64,000 nt of DNA from Pseudoprimorskyibacter insulae (GCF_900302505.1 NZ_OMOJ01000011.1:1-64000), one strand, 5' to 3'; numbered from the stretch's first letter, positions 7,915 through 16,745 are shown. Made by a program: numbers and translations. Notes: generated from the letters alone by a model not told the origin.

Positions 7915-10589
7915 CCACTTTGAATGCCCTGATCGCGGTTTGCCTGTGCTATGTCGCATTGCTGTTCGTTGTGGCCTTCGTGGCCGAACGGTCGGCTGCT
8001 CAGGGCCGGGTGGCGTGGCTGCGCTATCCGATGGTCTATACGCTGTCGTTATCGATCTATTGCACGGCCTGGACGTTCTACGGCGCGGTTGGCAATGCGG
8101 CCCGCAGCGGTCTTGAGTATCTGACGATTTACCTCGGCCCATCGCTGGTGATGGTCGGCTGGTGGTGGATCTTGCGCAAGCTGGTGAGAATTGGCCGGTC
8201 GCAGCGCATCACCTCGATCGCGGATTTGATCTCATCGCGTTTCGGCAAATCCAACTTGCTGGCCATTTGCGTGACGATCCTGGCCGTCGTTGGAACCACG
8301 CCCTATATCGCGCTGCAACTTCAATCGGTTACCCTGTCGTTTGAGGTCTTTGCCGAGGCCGCAAATCCCGGCCAATCGCTGACCCACAATGCCACCGCGC
8401 TATATCTGGCGATGGGTTTGGCGTTGTTCACGGTTGTTTTCGGCACGCGCAATCTGGATGCCAACGAACGCCATCACGGCGTGGTTATGGCCATCGCGGT
8501 TGAGGCAGTGGTCAAGCTCTTGGCGCTGATGGCGGTCGGGGTCTTCGTGGTCTGGGGCGTGGGCGGCGGTGTGGCCGATACGCTGCAACGCATTGATGCA
8601 TCGGGCCTTGGCGAATGGCAGGTCAGCGGCGGGCGTTGGGCCGGGCTGATGTTCCTGTCGGCGGCGGCGTTTCTGTGTCTGCCGCGTATGTTCCAAGTTC
8701 TGGTGGTCGAAAACGACGACGAAAACCACCTGCGCACGGCCAGTTGGGCCTTCCCGATGTACATGATGCTGATGAGCCTGTTCGTGCTGCCCATCGCCGT
8801 TGTCGGGCTGGAACTTATGCCGGAAGGCGCAAACCCGGACACCTTCGTTCTGACCGTCCCGCTTAGCCAAGGGGCGGATGTGCTGGCGGTGCTGTCGTTT
8901 TTGGGCGGTTTTTCCTCGGCCACGTCGATGGTCATCGTGGCGGCAATTGCACTGTCGACCATGGTGTCGAACCACATCGTAATGCCGATCTGGCTTCGGG
9001 TCGCGCCGGGCGAGGGTGCGTCGGTGTCGGGGGATGTGCGCCATGTGGTCATGTTGGCGCGGCGGATGTCGATCGCCGGCATCCTGTTCCTTGGGTATCT
9101 GTATTATAGCCTGTCTGGCGGCGGCACGGCCCTGTCGACCATTGGCCTTGTGTCTTTCACCGGGGTTGCGCAGGTCTTGCCGGTGATGCTTGGCGGGATC
9201 TTTTGGCGGGGGGCCACGCGGGTCGGGGCTTTGGCGGGTCTTTGCACCGGGTTCGCGATCTGGTTATACACATCGTTCCTCCCCAGCTTTGGCCCCGGCC
9301 ATTTCATGAGCGGCGATATCGTCGCCTTTGGCCCGCTTGGGCTTGGCTGGCTGCGGCCCCATGCGCTGTTCGGGATCGAAGGGATGGATCCGCTGCTGCA
9401 TGCCCTGCTTTGGAGCATCTCGCTCAATACGCTTGTGTTTATCGCCGTGTCGATTGCCAGCTTCCCATCGCCGCTGGAACGGCTTCAGGGCGCGCAATTC
9501 GTCAATGTGTTCCAGCATTCGGTCGGCGCGCGCGGCTGGTCTGCCGGGGTCGCCCAAAGCGAAGACCTGATGATCATGGCGCAGCGGATCTTGGGCGCAC
9601 GAGAGGCGCAGGCCCTGTTCACCCGAGAGGCGGCGGGCCAGGGACGTGGCGGCCAATTGCCTGACCCATCGCCCGATTTTCTGCAAACGTTGGAGCGTGA
9701 ATTGGCGGGCTCGGTCGGGGCGGCGACGGCGCATGCGATGATCGGCCAGATCGTCGGCGGGGCGGCGGTTTCGGTCGAAGATCTGATGGCCGTGGCGGAT
9801 GAAACCGCACAGATGATGGAATATTCATCGCGGCTTGAGGCGCAGTCTGAAGAACTCAGCCAGACTGCCGGTAAGCTGCGGGAAGCAAACGAAAAGCTGA
9901 CACGCCTTTCGGTACAGAAAGACGCCTTCCTCAGCCAGATCAGCCACGAGCTGCGCACGCCCATGACCTCGATCCGCGCCTTCAGCGAGATTTTGCGCGA
10001 CAGCGACGGGTTGCCGCCAGAGGATCAGACCAAATATGCTTCGATCATCCATGACGAAGCGATCCGCCTGACGCGGCTTTTGGATGATCTGCTGGATCTG
10101 AGCGTGTTGGAAAACGGTCAGGTGAACCTGAACCTACGGCGCGGGTCGCTGCGTGATGTATTGGAACGCGCCGTAGCCGCCGCTGTGGCCGACGATTCGC
10201 AAGGGGTGATCGAATTGCGGCGGGATACCGTGGCCGAAGACATCACGCTTTACACCGATCTGGACCGGCTGAGTCAGGTGTTTATCAACCTGATTTCCAA
10301 CGCCCGCAAATACTGTGATGCCGTTGATGCTGTTCTCGAAATTCGGGTTCAGTCAGGCAATGACACTGTGATCCTGGATTTCATTGACAATGGCACCGGC
10401 ATCGCCCCCGAGGCGCAGGACGTGATTTTTGAAAAGTTCTCTCGGGTGTCGGATCAAAAGGCGGGGGGCGCGGGGCTTGGACTGGCGATTTGCCGTCAGA
10501 TCGTCACGCGGCTTGGCGGGAAAATTGACTATTTGCCGGGCCAACAAGGGGCCGCATTTCGCGTTGTCCTGCCGATGGCGATTGATTGA
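7911..10589 (+). CDS. Sodium/solute symporter-fused sensor histidine kinase (CrbS/CbrA-like)
   Basis: This 892-residue sensor joins a sodium:solute symporter (SLC5/PutP-like) membrane domain (about residues 1-500, a dozen helices) to a cytoplasmic coiled coil and a histidine kinase. The H box is SQISHELRTPMTSIRAF with the phospho-His at residue 679. The N box (INLISNARKY) and the G boxes (DNGTGIAPE, GGAGLGLAICRQI) are intact. In Pseudomonas and Vibrio, CrbS kinases of this build control acetyl-CoA synthetase. Here acs lies 7.6 kb away in the same neighbourhood, supporting a role in sensing acetate or another carboxylate. It overlaps the small membrane gene by 4 bases. Confidence 0.92.
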   Translation: MTTLNALIAVCLCYVALLFVVAFVAERSAAQGRVAWLRYPMVYTLSLSIYCTAWTFYGAVGNAARSGLEYLTIYLGPSLVMVGWWWILRKLVRIGRSQRITSIADLISSRFGKSNLLAICVTILAVVGTTPYIALQLQSVTLSFEVFAEAANPGQSLTHNATALYLAMGLALFTVVFGTRNLDANERHHGVVMAIAVEAVVKLLALMAVGVFVVWGVGGGVADTLQRIDASGLGEWQVSGGRWAGLMFLSAAAFLCLPRMFQVLVVENDDENHLRTASWAFPMYMMLMSLFVLPIAVVGLELMPEGANPDTFVLTVPLSQGADVLAVLSFLGGFSSATSMVIVAAIALSTMVSNHIVMPIWLRVAPGEGASVSGDVRHVVMLARRMSIAGILFLGYLYYSLSGGGTALSTIGLVSFTGVAQVLPVMLGGIFWRGATRVGALAGLCTGFAIWLYTSFLPSFGPGHFMSGDIVAFGPLGLGWLRPHALFGIEGMDPLLHALLWSISLNTLVFIAVSIASFPSPLERLQGAQFVNVFQHSVGARGWSAGVAQSEDLMIMAQRILGAREAQALFTREAAGQGRGGQLPDPSPDFLQTLERELAGSVGAATAHAMIGQIVGGAAVSVEDLMAVADETAQMMEYSSRLEAQSEELSQTAGKLREANEKLTRLSVQKDAFLSQISHELRTPMTSIRAFSEILRDSDGLPPEDQTKYASIIHDEAIRLTRLLDDLLDLSVLENGQVNLNLRRGSLRDVLERAVAAAVADDSQGVIELRRDTVAEDITLYTDLDRLSQVFINLISNARKYCDAVDAVLEIRVQSGNDTVILDFIDNGTGIAPEAQDVIFEKFSRVSDQKAGGAGLGLAICRQIVTRLGGKIDYLPGQQGAAFRVVLPMAID

Positions 10590-10658
10590 CCAGAAAGATA
10601 AACGCCTTGGTAACCAAATCCCGGTAGCCCTGAGATAGGGCAAAACACGGGGTGCAGA

Positions 10659-11741
10659 ATGGCTCAGGGTTCCGGCAACAGATCAAGCAGCGTTTTAGGG
10701 CGCAAGGTCAGTATTGCCCGCCAAATGCGTGAAGCCCGTGGCGTTGTGACGCCGACACGGGCCTTGCGCCGGTCCCTGTCGCGGGCGGCGGATCGTTTGT
10801 GGGATCTGCCGCTTGTCACGCAGGGGATGCGGGCGGATACGGTCGATCAGGAAAGCTGTCTTGAGGCGCTGAACAGCGATGAACTGATGCTCTTGCTGGA
10901 AGGGCCGCAGGGCGCGCTTGGTTTGGCGACCCTGTCGCGGGCCGTGGTTATGGGGCTGGTTGAGGTGCAGACCATCGGCTTGGTCACGCCGATCCCGCCC
11001 GATGATCGGCCCTATACGCCAACAGATGCCGCCATGGTCGCGCCTTTGATCGATGAAACCTTGGCGGGGCTAGAGGCGATTTTGCACGCCGCCCCCGAAG
11101 GTAGCGCGCTGACGGGGTTTCGGTTTGGCGCGATGCTGGACGATGTGCGCACCGCCGGATTAACGCTGGAAGCGCCCGAATTCGCCGAATTCCTGGTTGA
11201 AGTGGACCTGATGGGCGGCAAAGCGGGAACCGTGCGTTTCTTCTTCCCGCAGTCCGAAATATGCGAAGATCCTGCGCCCGGCAGGTCAGACCCTGCGCCG
11301 CACCAAGAGGCGCTTGAAACCGTGCCGGCGGCTGTCGATGTCGTGCTGCCTGCACTGCGTTTGCCATTGTCGCAAATCCGGTCGCTGAAGGCGGGGCAAC
11401 GGTTGGTTTTGTCGGGGGATGCGGTGACGCAGGCGTGGTTGGTTGCCGGCCGCAAACACCGGATCACCAAGGGGCGGCTTGGCCAGATGAACGGATGTTT
11501 GGCGTTCCGGGTGGAAACGGGCGAAAATCGGCCTGAGGCTACGGGCGTCGGCCCGATTGATCTTGGCGACGCGCCCGATGGGATGGCCTCGCCTGCGCCG
11601 ATGGCCATGGATATCCCGCAAGATCCGGTTGCCCCGATTGAGGCGGACAGCCCAATGTCCGAAGGGCTGCCTGACTTGGATATGGACTTCGGCAGCGAAC
11701 TTGACGGGCTGCCTATGACGCTTGATCCGATCGAACCCTAA
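10659..11741 (+). CDS. FliM/FliN-like protein with C-terminal SpoA domain (orphan flagellar switch homologue)
   Basis: This 360-residue soluble protein carries a SpoA/FliMN C-terminal fold at about residues 226-287 (LPALRLPLSQIRSLKAGQRL ... KGRLGQMNGCLAFRV). The preceding 200 residues resemble the FliM middle domain in outline (GPQGALGLATLSRAVVMGLVE; RPYTPTDAAMVAPLIDETL). The tail after 287 is acidic and Pro/Met-rich. The start ATG at 10659 has only a weak GGGG-like ribosome site. No flagellar gene is nearby; it sits 69 bases after the symporter-kinase gene. It could be a divergent motor switch protein or a repurposed SpoA adaptor. The function is not certain. Confidence 0.75.
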   Translation: MAQGSGNRSSSVLGRKVSIARQMREARGVVTPTRALRRSLSRAADRLWDLPLVTQGMRADTVDQESCLEALNSDELMLLLEGPQGALGLATLSRAVVMGLVEVQTIGLVTPIPPDDRPYTPTDAAMVAPLIDETLAGLEAILHAAPEGSALTGFRFGAMLDDVRTAGLTLEAPEFAEFLVEVDLMGGKAGTVRFFFPQSEICEDPAPGRSDPAPHQEALETVPAAVDVVLPALRLPLSQIRSLKAGQRLVLSGDAVTQAWLVAGRKHRITKGRLGQMNGCLAFRVETGENRPEATGVGPIDLGDAPDGMASPAPMAMDIPQDPVAPIEADSPMSEGLPDLDMDFGSELDGLPMTLDPIEP

Positions 11742-11746
11742 AGGGT

Positions 11747-12166
11747 TTAGACCAGCGTGTTCAGCATGGGCCGCAGGCCTTCTAGATCATAGCCGCCTTC
11801 GGCCGCTGCCGACAGAACGCCGTCAACGCCCCGATCCGGCGCGTGGCCGATGGCCCAGACAACCGTGCTGCGGGTGCCGCTGGCGCAATAGGCCAAAACT
11901 GGCCCTGTCGCGTTTTCCAGCAACTCTCGCTGACGGGCGACATTGTCGGGCGTCATGGTTTGATGGGTCAGCGGCAGGACTTCGAACGCCATGCCTGCGG
12001 CCTGAACCGCCTGACCAATTGCGTCAGCTTGCAGCGCGGGCGGCACTTCGCCGTCGGGACGGTTGCAAATAACAAGGGTAAAGCCCGCCTCTTTCAAGGC
12101 GGGCACGTCTTCCGCAACGATCTGCGGAGCGACGAAATATTCGGGGGTGATTTGCTTTGGTGCCAT
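11747..12166 (-). CDS. DUF442/TIGR01244 family sulfurtransferase/phosphatase-like protein
   Basis: This 139-residue cytosolic protein has the protein-tyrosine-phosphatase-like loop CASGTRS (C-x5-R) in VLAYCASGTRSTVVWAI and the family start ITPEYFVAPQIVAEDV. The family is named beta-lactamase-hydrolase-like because in BigR-controlled operons it is fused to a metallo-beta-lactamase (Blh). Here it is a separate gene, last in a leftward operon with two YeeE/YedE proteins and a metallo-beta-lactamase sulfur dioxygenase. It probably handles persulfide sulfur. It is convergent with the FliM/FliN-like gene, 5 bases away. Confidence 0.88.
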   Translation of the reverse strand: MAPKQITPEYFVAPQIVAEDVPALKEAGFTLVICNRPDGEVPPALQADAIGQAVQAAGMAFEVLPLTHQTMTPDNVARQRELLENATGPVLAYCASGTRSTVVWAIGHAPDRGVDGVLSAAAEGGYDLEGLRPMLNTLV

Positions 12167-12176
12167 ACCTTCCGAA

Positions 12177-12611
12177 TTACTCGGCGGGAACGACTCTGTC
12201 TAGTCTCGCGCGTAGCATCGGGGCCAGTAACATCCCCGAAATCATCGCCGCGACAAACACCCATGTCCCCATACCGCCATAGCTGAGCGAGGCGATGGAC
12301 GGGCCCGGACACAAACCGGCCAGACCCCAACCAAGACCGAACATGGTGGACCCGATGATCAGGTTGCGCCCCAGTTCGGGTTTCGGCGGCGGCGGGAAGG
12401 TGCCACCAAGGACGGGCGTGTTGCGCACACGGGTCAGGCGCCATGCGATGAACATCGGAATCATCGCGCCGCCCATCACAAAGGCCAGCGTCGGATCCCA
12501 CGCGCCAAAGACGTCCAGCCAGCCCTGCACCTTGGTGGTGTCGGTCATGCCAGATACGAACAGGCCCGCGCCAAAGAACGATCCTGCGATCAATGCAAAC
12601 AGATTACGCAT
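12177..12611 (-). CDS. YeeE/YedE-type transporter half, second subunit (DUF6691-like)
   Basis: This 144-residue inner-membrane protein has four to five hydrophobic helices. It starts [20 protein letters not shown] at 12611, overlapping the stop of the upstream subunit (TGATG). The motif GLAGLCPGPSIASL holds the Cys found at the equivalent place in YeeE-type thiosulfate channels. With its partner it forms the two-gene (PmpA/PmpB-like) version of YeeE, thought to move reduced sulfur compounds. A longer frame reaching 12719 exists but would overlap the partner by 100 bases. Confidence 0.88.
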   Translation of the reverse strand: MRNLFALIAGSFFGAGLFVSGMTDTTKVQGWLDVFGAWDPTLAFVMGGAMIPMFIAWRLTRVRNTPVLGGTFPPPPKPELGRNLIIGSTMFGLGWGLAGLCPGPSIASLSYGGMGTWVFVAAMISGMLLAPMLRARLDRVVPAE

Positions 12612-13036
12612 CAGATGATCCCCAAGATGTGACGAAACAGTACAACCGAGATCCCGCCAGCCAGAATGTAGAAGACGGTGGCAACGATGCCCCGCAGGCT
12701 CAGACGGGAAATCCCGCACACGCCGTGGCCAGAGGTACAGCCGTTGGCGATACGCGTGCCGACACCGACCAACAGGCCAGCGGCGACCAAAACGCCGATG
12801 TTGTTCGTGACATGTGTATCAACCGAGCCATAGAGCGGCATCAGCAGGATCGGCAGCAGGACAACCCCGGCCAGAAAGAACAGCCGTTCCCATTTGGTGT
12901 CTTTGCCAGAGCCATCGACCAGGCCCCCGATAATTCCGCTTGCGCCCATGATGCGCCCGTTTGCCAAAAGGTAAACCGCACCTCCGGTGCCAATCAGCAA
13001 GCCGCCGATCAGCCCCCAGATCCAATCTTGTTCCAT
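12611..13036 (-). CDS. YeeE/YedE-type transporter half, first subunit
   Basis: This 141-residue membrane protein has four predicted helices. It carries [21 protein letters not shown], with the Cys pair typical of YeeE/YedE permeases that pass thiosulfate or related sulfur species. It is translationally coupled to the second subunit. It lies 63 bases downstream of the metallo-beta-lactamase gene across a hairpin, in the same direction. The sulfur role is inferred from the family and from both neighbours. Confidence 0.9.
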   Translation of the reverse strand: MEQDWIWGLIGGLLIGTGGAVYLLANGRIMGASGIIGGLVDGSGKDTKWERLFFLAGVVLLPILLMPLYGSVDTHVTNNIGVLVAAGLLVGVGTRIANGCTSGHGVCGISRLSLRGIVATVFYILAGGISVVLFRHILGII

Positions 13037-13067
13037 TTGCGTTTCCTATAAATCCTGTATGGGGGTG

Positions 13068-13091
13068 CCCTGCCGGTTCGCGGCGGCAGGG
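13068..13091 (-). terminator. Hairpin between sulfur dioxygenase and YeeE genes
   Basis: CCCTGCCG at 13068-13075 pairs with CGGCAGGG at 13084-13091 (8 bp, 8-base loop). It is located just past the dioxygenase stop codon and may partly terminate the transcript or stabilise its 3' end. Confidence 0.45.
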
Positions 13092-13099
13092 CTATATGT

Positions 13100-13963
13100 T
13101 TAGATTTTGTTGACGGGCACCTTCAGGAACACGTCGCCTTTTTCGTCAGGTTCCGGCATGTGCCCGGCACGCATGTTCACTTGCAGCGACGGGATGATCA
13201 GCTTGGGCATTGCCAAGGTCGCGTCACGCTCATCGCGCATTTTGATGAAGGCTTCGGCCGATTTGCCTTCGCCCACGTGGATGTTCAGCGCTTTCTGTTC
13301 GCCCACGGTGGTTTCCCACGCGTATTCGTCGCGGCCCGGTGCTTTGTAGTCGTGGCCTACGAAAATGCGGGTCTCTTCGGGCAGGCTGAGGATCTTCTGG
13401 ATCGACGCGAACAGCGTCTCGGACGATCCGCCCGGGAAGTCGCAGCGTGCGGTGCCAAAGTCCGGCATGAACAGCGTGTCGCCAACAAAGGCCGCGTCGC
13501 CGATGACATAGGTCAGACAGGCGGGCGTGTGGCCCGGCGTGTGCAGAACGTCGCCGCGCATCTGGCCGATCATGACGCTGTCGCCTTCCTTGAACAGCTT
13601 GTCGAATTGCGACCCGTCGCGTTGGAATTCGGTGCCTTCGTTGAAGACCTTACCGAAAGTGTCCTGCACGATCGTGATCCGGTCGCCGATCCCGATCTTG
13701 CCGCCGACCTTTTCTTGGATATAAGGCGCGGCCGACAGGTGGTCAGCATGGACGTGGCTTTCCAGAAGCCATTCAACATTCAGGTTGTTTTCCTGAACGT
13801 ATTTGATGATGGCATCGGCCGAACGCGTATCGGTGCGGCCCGAGCTGTAGTCGAAGTCCAGAACGCTGTCGACGATAGCGCAGGCGCTGCCTTGCGGGTC
13901 GCGAACGACATACGAAATGGTGTTGGTGGCTTCGTCAAAGAATGCGGTGACTTCAGGTGACAT
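13100..13963 (-). CDS. Metallo-beta-lactamase fold sulfur dioxygenase (Blh/ETHE1-like)
   Basis: This 287-residue cytosolic metalloenzyme probably oxidises persulfides (GSSH) to sulfite. The metal motif HVHADHLSA appears in LLESHVHADHLSAAPYIQEK, and later ligands in LHTPGHTPACLTYV, FVGDTLFMPDFG and FVGHDYKA match the ETHE1/Blh branch. The start at 13963 has GAGGGAT just upstream; an upstream ATG at 14086 would add 41 residues unlike the family. It is first in the operon with YeeE-type proteins and the DUF442 protein, which in other bacteria is fused to it. Confidence 0.9.
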   Translation of the reverse strand: MSPEVTAFFDEATNTISYVVRDPQGSACAIVDSVLDFDYSSGRTDTRSADAIIKYVQENNLNVEWLLESHVHADHLSAAPYIQEKVGGKIGIGDRITIVQDTFGKVFNEGTEFQRDGSQFDKLFKEGDSVMIGQMRGDVLHTPGHTPACLTYVIGDAAFVGDTLFMPDFGTARCDFPGGSSETLFASIQKILSLPEETRIFVGHDYKAPGRDEYAWETTVGEQKALNIHVGEGKSAEAFIKMRDERDATLAMPKLIIPSLQVNMRAGHMPEPDEKGDVFLKVPVNKI

Positions 13964-13983
13964 GATGTATCCCTCTGGTTTCG

Positions 13984-14015
13984 GAACATCATATACGTCT
14001 TTCTGAATATGTTTC
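13984..14015. promoter_or_regulatory. Imperfect inverted repeat upstream of the sulfur operon
   Basis: GAACATcATAT (13984-13994) faces ATATGTTTC (14007-14015) across 12 bases, between the divergent sulfur dioxygenase and DksA-like genes. It is a candidate operator for a sulfide-responsive ArsR-type regulator (BigR/SqrR), none of which is encoded nearby. The assignment is inference. Confidence 0.35.
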
Positions 14016-14100
14016 AAGGGGTGATTTTTGTTGACCTGCCTCAAGGTAAAGTATCCGTGAAAATGGCAAGATTCCTCTGAAATCAAGTCAGGAGGAGCGG

Positions 14101-14421
14101 ATGCAACAAGAACAATACGAACGCAAGCTTCGGGAGCGGCTGAAAGAATTGGGCGTTCGACTGATTCACGTCGAGGCCGAATTGGACGCCCCCCATTCGA
14201 AAGATTGGGAAGAAATGGCCACCGAACGCGAAGGCGATGAAGTTCTCGAAGGGCTGGGCCAGTCGGGCCTAGACGAAATTGAGCGGATCAAAGCCGCTTT
14301 ATCGCGCATCTCTGCCGGAGAATTTGGCATTTGCGTTCAATGCGGCGGCGATATCTCTCAGGCTCGGTTGGAAATTCTGCCCGAGACCCCGCTTTGTCGT
14401 GACTGTGCAGCAAAACACTAA
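14101..14421 (+). CDS. TraR/DksA-type C4 zinc finger protein
   Basis: This 106-residue protein has an N-terminal coiled coil (about residues 5-65) and a C-terminal zinc finger CVQCGGD ... PLCRDC (four Cys). The build matches short DksA/TraR proteins that act on RNA polymerase. The acidic coiled-coil tip seen in DksA is not clearly present, so an rRNA-type regulatory role is not assured. The start ATG at 14101 follows CAGGAGGAGCGG. It is divergent from the sulfur operon and followed 49 bases later by a small gene. Confidence 0.9.
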   Translation: MQQEQYERKLRERLKELGVRLIHVEAELDAPHSKDWEEMATEREGDEVLEGLGQSGLDEIERIKAALSRISAGEFGICVQCGGDISQARLEILPETPLCRDCAAKH

Positions 14422-14470
14422 CAAACTGAACGATGCGGAGGGGAGTCCGCAAGTTTGGGAGGATTGAACC

Positions 14471-14680
14471 ATGAAAAGCAAACTTGAAAAACTTGTCGCC
14501 ATTGAACAGAACATCGCCACGTCCCTTGGGACTGCGCGGCAGCGGCATCTGAAGGAATTAAGCGCCGAGGTAACGCGCTTGGTCGATATGGATGTGCTGA
14601 GCGAATGCCAGGCCCAGGAACGCCTGAAAGCTTGGTCCGATGAGGCTCAGGACGACCTTTTCGATAATATGCCAGTCTAA
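14471..14680 (+). CDS. Small conserved-type helical protein
   Basis: This 69-residue, mostly helical, charged protein (MKSKLEKLVAIEQNIATSLG ...) has an acidic end (DEAQDDLFDNMPV). A strong ribosome site (GGGAGGATTGAACC) precedes the ATG, which supports translation. No membrane segment or known motif is seen. It follows the DksA-like gene in the same direction and may be co-transcribed. The function is unknown. Confidence 0.65.
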   Translation: MKSKLEKLVAIEQNIATSLGTARQRHLKELSAEVTRLVDMDVLSECQAQERLKAWSDEAQDDLFDNMPV

Positions 14681-14787
14681 AAAGGCTCTGCGGCTTGCCA
14701 TAGCGGGCTGATTCGATTCTACTGCCCGAAAGCGCGAAAAGCGCCTTCCTGAGAACAGGGATTGTCCGACCGGGACAGGAGCAGTGA

Positions 14788-16740
14788 ATGGTCGAATCGG
14801 TGAAAATGTCCGTAGCGGACGGCGTGGCCTTCCTTGTGATCGAGGGGGGCGCTGGTAATGCGATGACCGTCGACATCCGGTCTGCATGTCTGGACGCGAT
14901 CAAAGCCGCCGAAGCCAATTCAGACGTTTCTGAGATTGTCCTGCTTGGACATGGGGCCCGGTTTCCGTCGGGCCCTTCTTTAGTTGAGCTGGGCAAGGGC
15001 GAAGCCAGCCCGACTTTGGCCGATCTGTGCCTCGCGATCGAGGGGTGTTCCAAGCCCGTTGTCGCGGGTGTCATGGGGGCGGCGCAATCCGGCGGGATGG
15101 AGCTTTTGCTGGCCGCCCATTACCGGATCGCGGACAAACGCGCACGTGTTGGGTTCCCATCCGTGCGGCAGGGGGTGATCCCTTGCGCGGGCGGCACACA
15201 GCGTGCGCCGCGTCTGATAGGGGTGTCTGCCACGCTCGACCTGTTGCTGACCGGCGCGCTGATCCCGGTGACCGATGCACGCCTCGCCAACCTCTTCGAC
15301 ACGATCACCGAATTGCCCTTGGCGCAGGCGGCGCTGAGCTTTTGCCAGACGTTGCGGGGAAGCGGGCAGGGGCCGCGCCCGACAGAGGATCGCGCGGAGG
15401 GTGTTGCCGATTTCGCCTCTGCGAATGCCAGCATCAAAGCGGCGCGCGATGCCGCTGAAAGTGCGGCGGCAATCGAAGCGGTGTCTTGCGTCGAGGCTTC
15501 GTTGCTATTGCCCTATTCGGCAGGTTTGGTGTTTGAGGCTGAGGCTTTCCAAACCGTGATTGCAACGTCCGAAAGCGCGGCCTTGCGCCATGCCTATACG
15601 TCTGAATTCCGGGCGGCCACTGCGCCCGTGCCGGGTGGTGCGCGGCCAACGGTCGACACATTGGCCATTTTGGGCCACACGGCCTTTGCGGTTCGGCTGG
15701 TCATGGCGGCCTTGTCGGCGGGCTGTGCCGTGCATTGGGGCGGCGACGTGCCAGAGCAGCGCAAAGAGGCGATTGCCGCGCTGGTTCGCTTGATGGGGGG
15801 CAACCCCGAAGATTCCCGGTTTGAACTTCTGCGCACCGGCCCCGTTCAGGACATGCTGGACGACGTTGATATCGTGCTTCTGGCGGCGCCGGTTGACGGC
15901 GGGCTTGATACACCTGAAGGGCTGGCCGTATTCAAGCTTTACCCCGACCGGGTCGATCATGTGGGTCTGCGGTTTTCCGGCAATATGGAGCGGGGCCGCC
16001 TGGCCGAGATAATCGCCGGGCCTGATGCCACGCAGGCGCAAATTGCCGCCGCGATCACCCTGTCGCGGCGCATGGCGCAGGTGCCGGTGGTTGTTGCCTC
16101 TTCGGGGTTTTCCATCTGCGACCGGTTGGCGGCGGCCATCTTCCGGGGCACCGACGCGCTGGTCGATCAAGGGGTGTCCTTTGTCGATATCGACAAGGCG
16201 ATGATTGCATGGGGCTGGCCTTTGCCGCCCTTCATGATGCGTGATCGCAAGGGGCTGGAAACAGCGGCCCGGATGCCCCGCGCCAAGGGCGGCGCGAATT
16301 GGGCGCAGGTGCCGGTGGCGCTGGGCCGGACGGGCCTGTCGGCGGGCAAAGGGTTTTACGACTACGAAAAGGGCAAGATGCCCGTCCCATCGCCCGAGGT
16401 GCTGCAGGCCATCGACGACAAGGTGGGCCAGCGCAAAACCATGACCGACCGACAGATCATCGAACTTGTTCTAGGGGCGTTGGCCAATGAAGGGATGCGC
16501 ATGCTGGCCGATCAATGGGCCGCTTGCCCCGGCGATATCGACGTGGCCGCGATGTTGGGGCTGGAATTCCCGCGCAGTCTGGGCGGTCCAATGCATGCCG
16601 CCGATCAGGTCGGGCTGCTGAAGCTGTCCAAGGCGATGAAGGCGTTCGACCACCCCGATACGCCCTTCTGGACGCCTCACACTGTTTTGGCAGACATGAT
16701 CCGCAACGGGCAAAACTTTGCCTCGCGCAATCCGGCCTGA
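14788..16740 (+). CDS. FadJ-like enoyl-CoA hydratase/3-hydroxyacyl-CoA dehydrogenase homologue with degraded active sites
   Basis: This 650-residue protein has the two-domain order of beta-oxidation multifunctional enzymes: crotonase fold (about 1-180), NAD-binding 3-hydroxyacyl-CoA dehydrogenase domain (about 290-450) and C-terminal helical domains. Key residues are altered. One crotonase Glu is kept (E105 in SGGMELLLAA), but the second, normally in PEV, is S125 (FPSVRQG). The GxGxxG loop reads GHTAFA (296-301). The catalytic His of GLHFFNP is R395 (GLRFSGN). No thiolase gene adjoins. It may be a pseudoenzyme or act on an unusual substrate. The fold assignment is firm; the loss of activity is inference. 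Confidence 0.85.
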   Translation: MVESVKMSVADGVAFLVIEGGAGNAMTVDIRSACLDAIKAAEANSDVSEIVLLGHGARFPSGPSLVELGKGEASPTLADLCLAIEGCSKPVVAGVMGAAQSGGMELLLAAHYRIADKRARVGFPSVRQGVIPCAGGTQRAPRLIGVSATLDLLLTGALIPVTDARLANLFDTITELPLAQAALSFCQTLRGSGQGPRPTEDRAEGVADFASANASIKAARDAAESAAAIEAVSCVEASLLLPYSAGLVFEAEAFQTVIATSESAALRHAYTSEFRAATAPVPGGARPTVDTLAILGHTAFAVRLVMAALSAGCAVHWGGDVPEQRKEAIAALVRLMGGNPEDSRFELLRTGPVQDMLDDVDIVLLAAPVDGGLDTPEGLAVFKLYPDRVDHVGLRFSGNMERGRLAEIIAGPDATQAQIAAAITLSRRMAQVPVVVASSGFSICDRLAAAIFRGTDALVDQGVSFVDIDKAMIAWGWPLPPFMMRDRKGLETAARMPRAKGGANWAQVPVALGRTGLSAGKGFYDYEKGKMPVPSPEVLQAIDDKVGQRKTMTDRQIIELVLGALANEGMRMLADQWAACPGDIDVAAMLGLEFPRSLGGPMHAADQVGLLKLSKAMKAFDHPDTPFWTPHTVLADMIRNGQNFASRNPA

Positions 16741-16745
16741 GGGGG

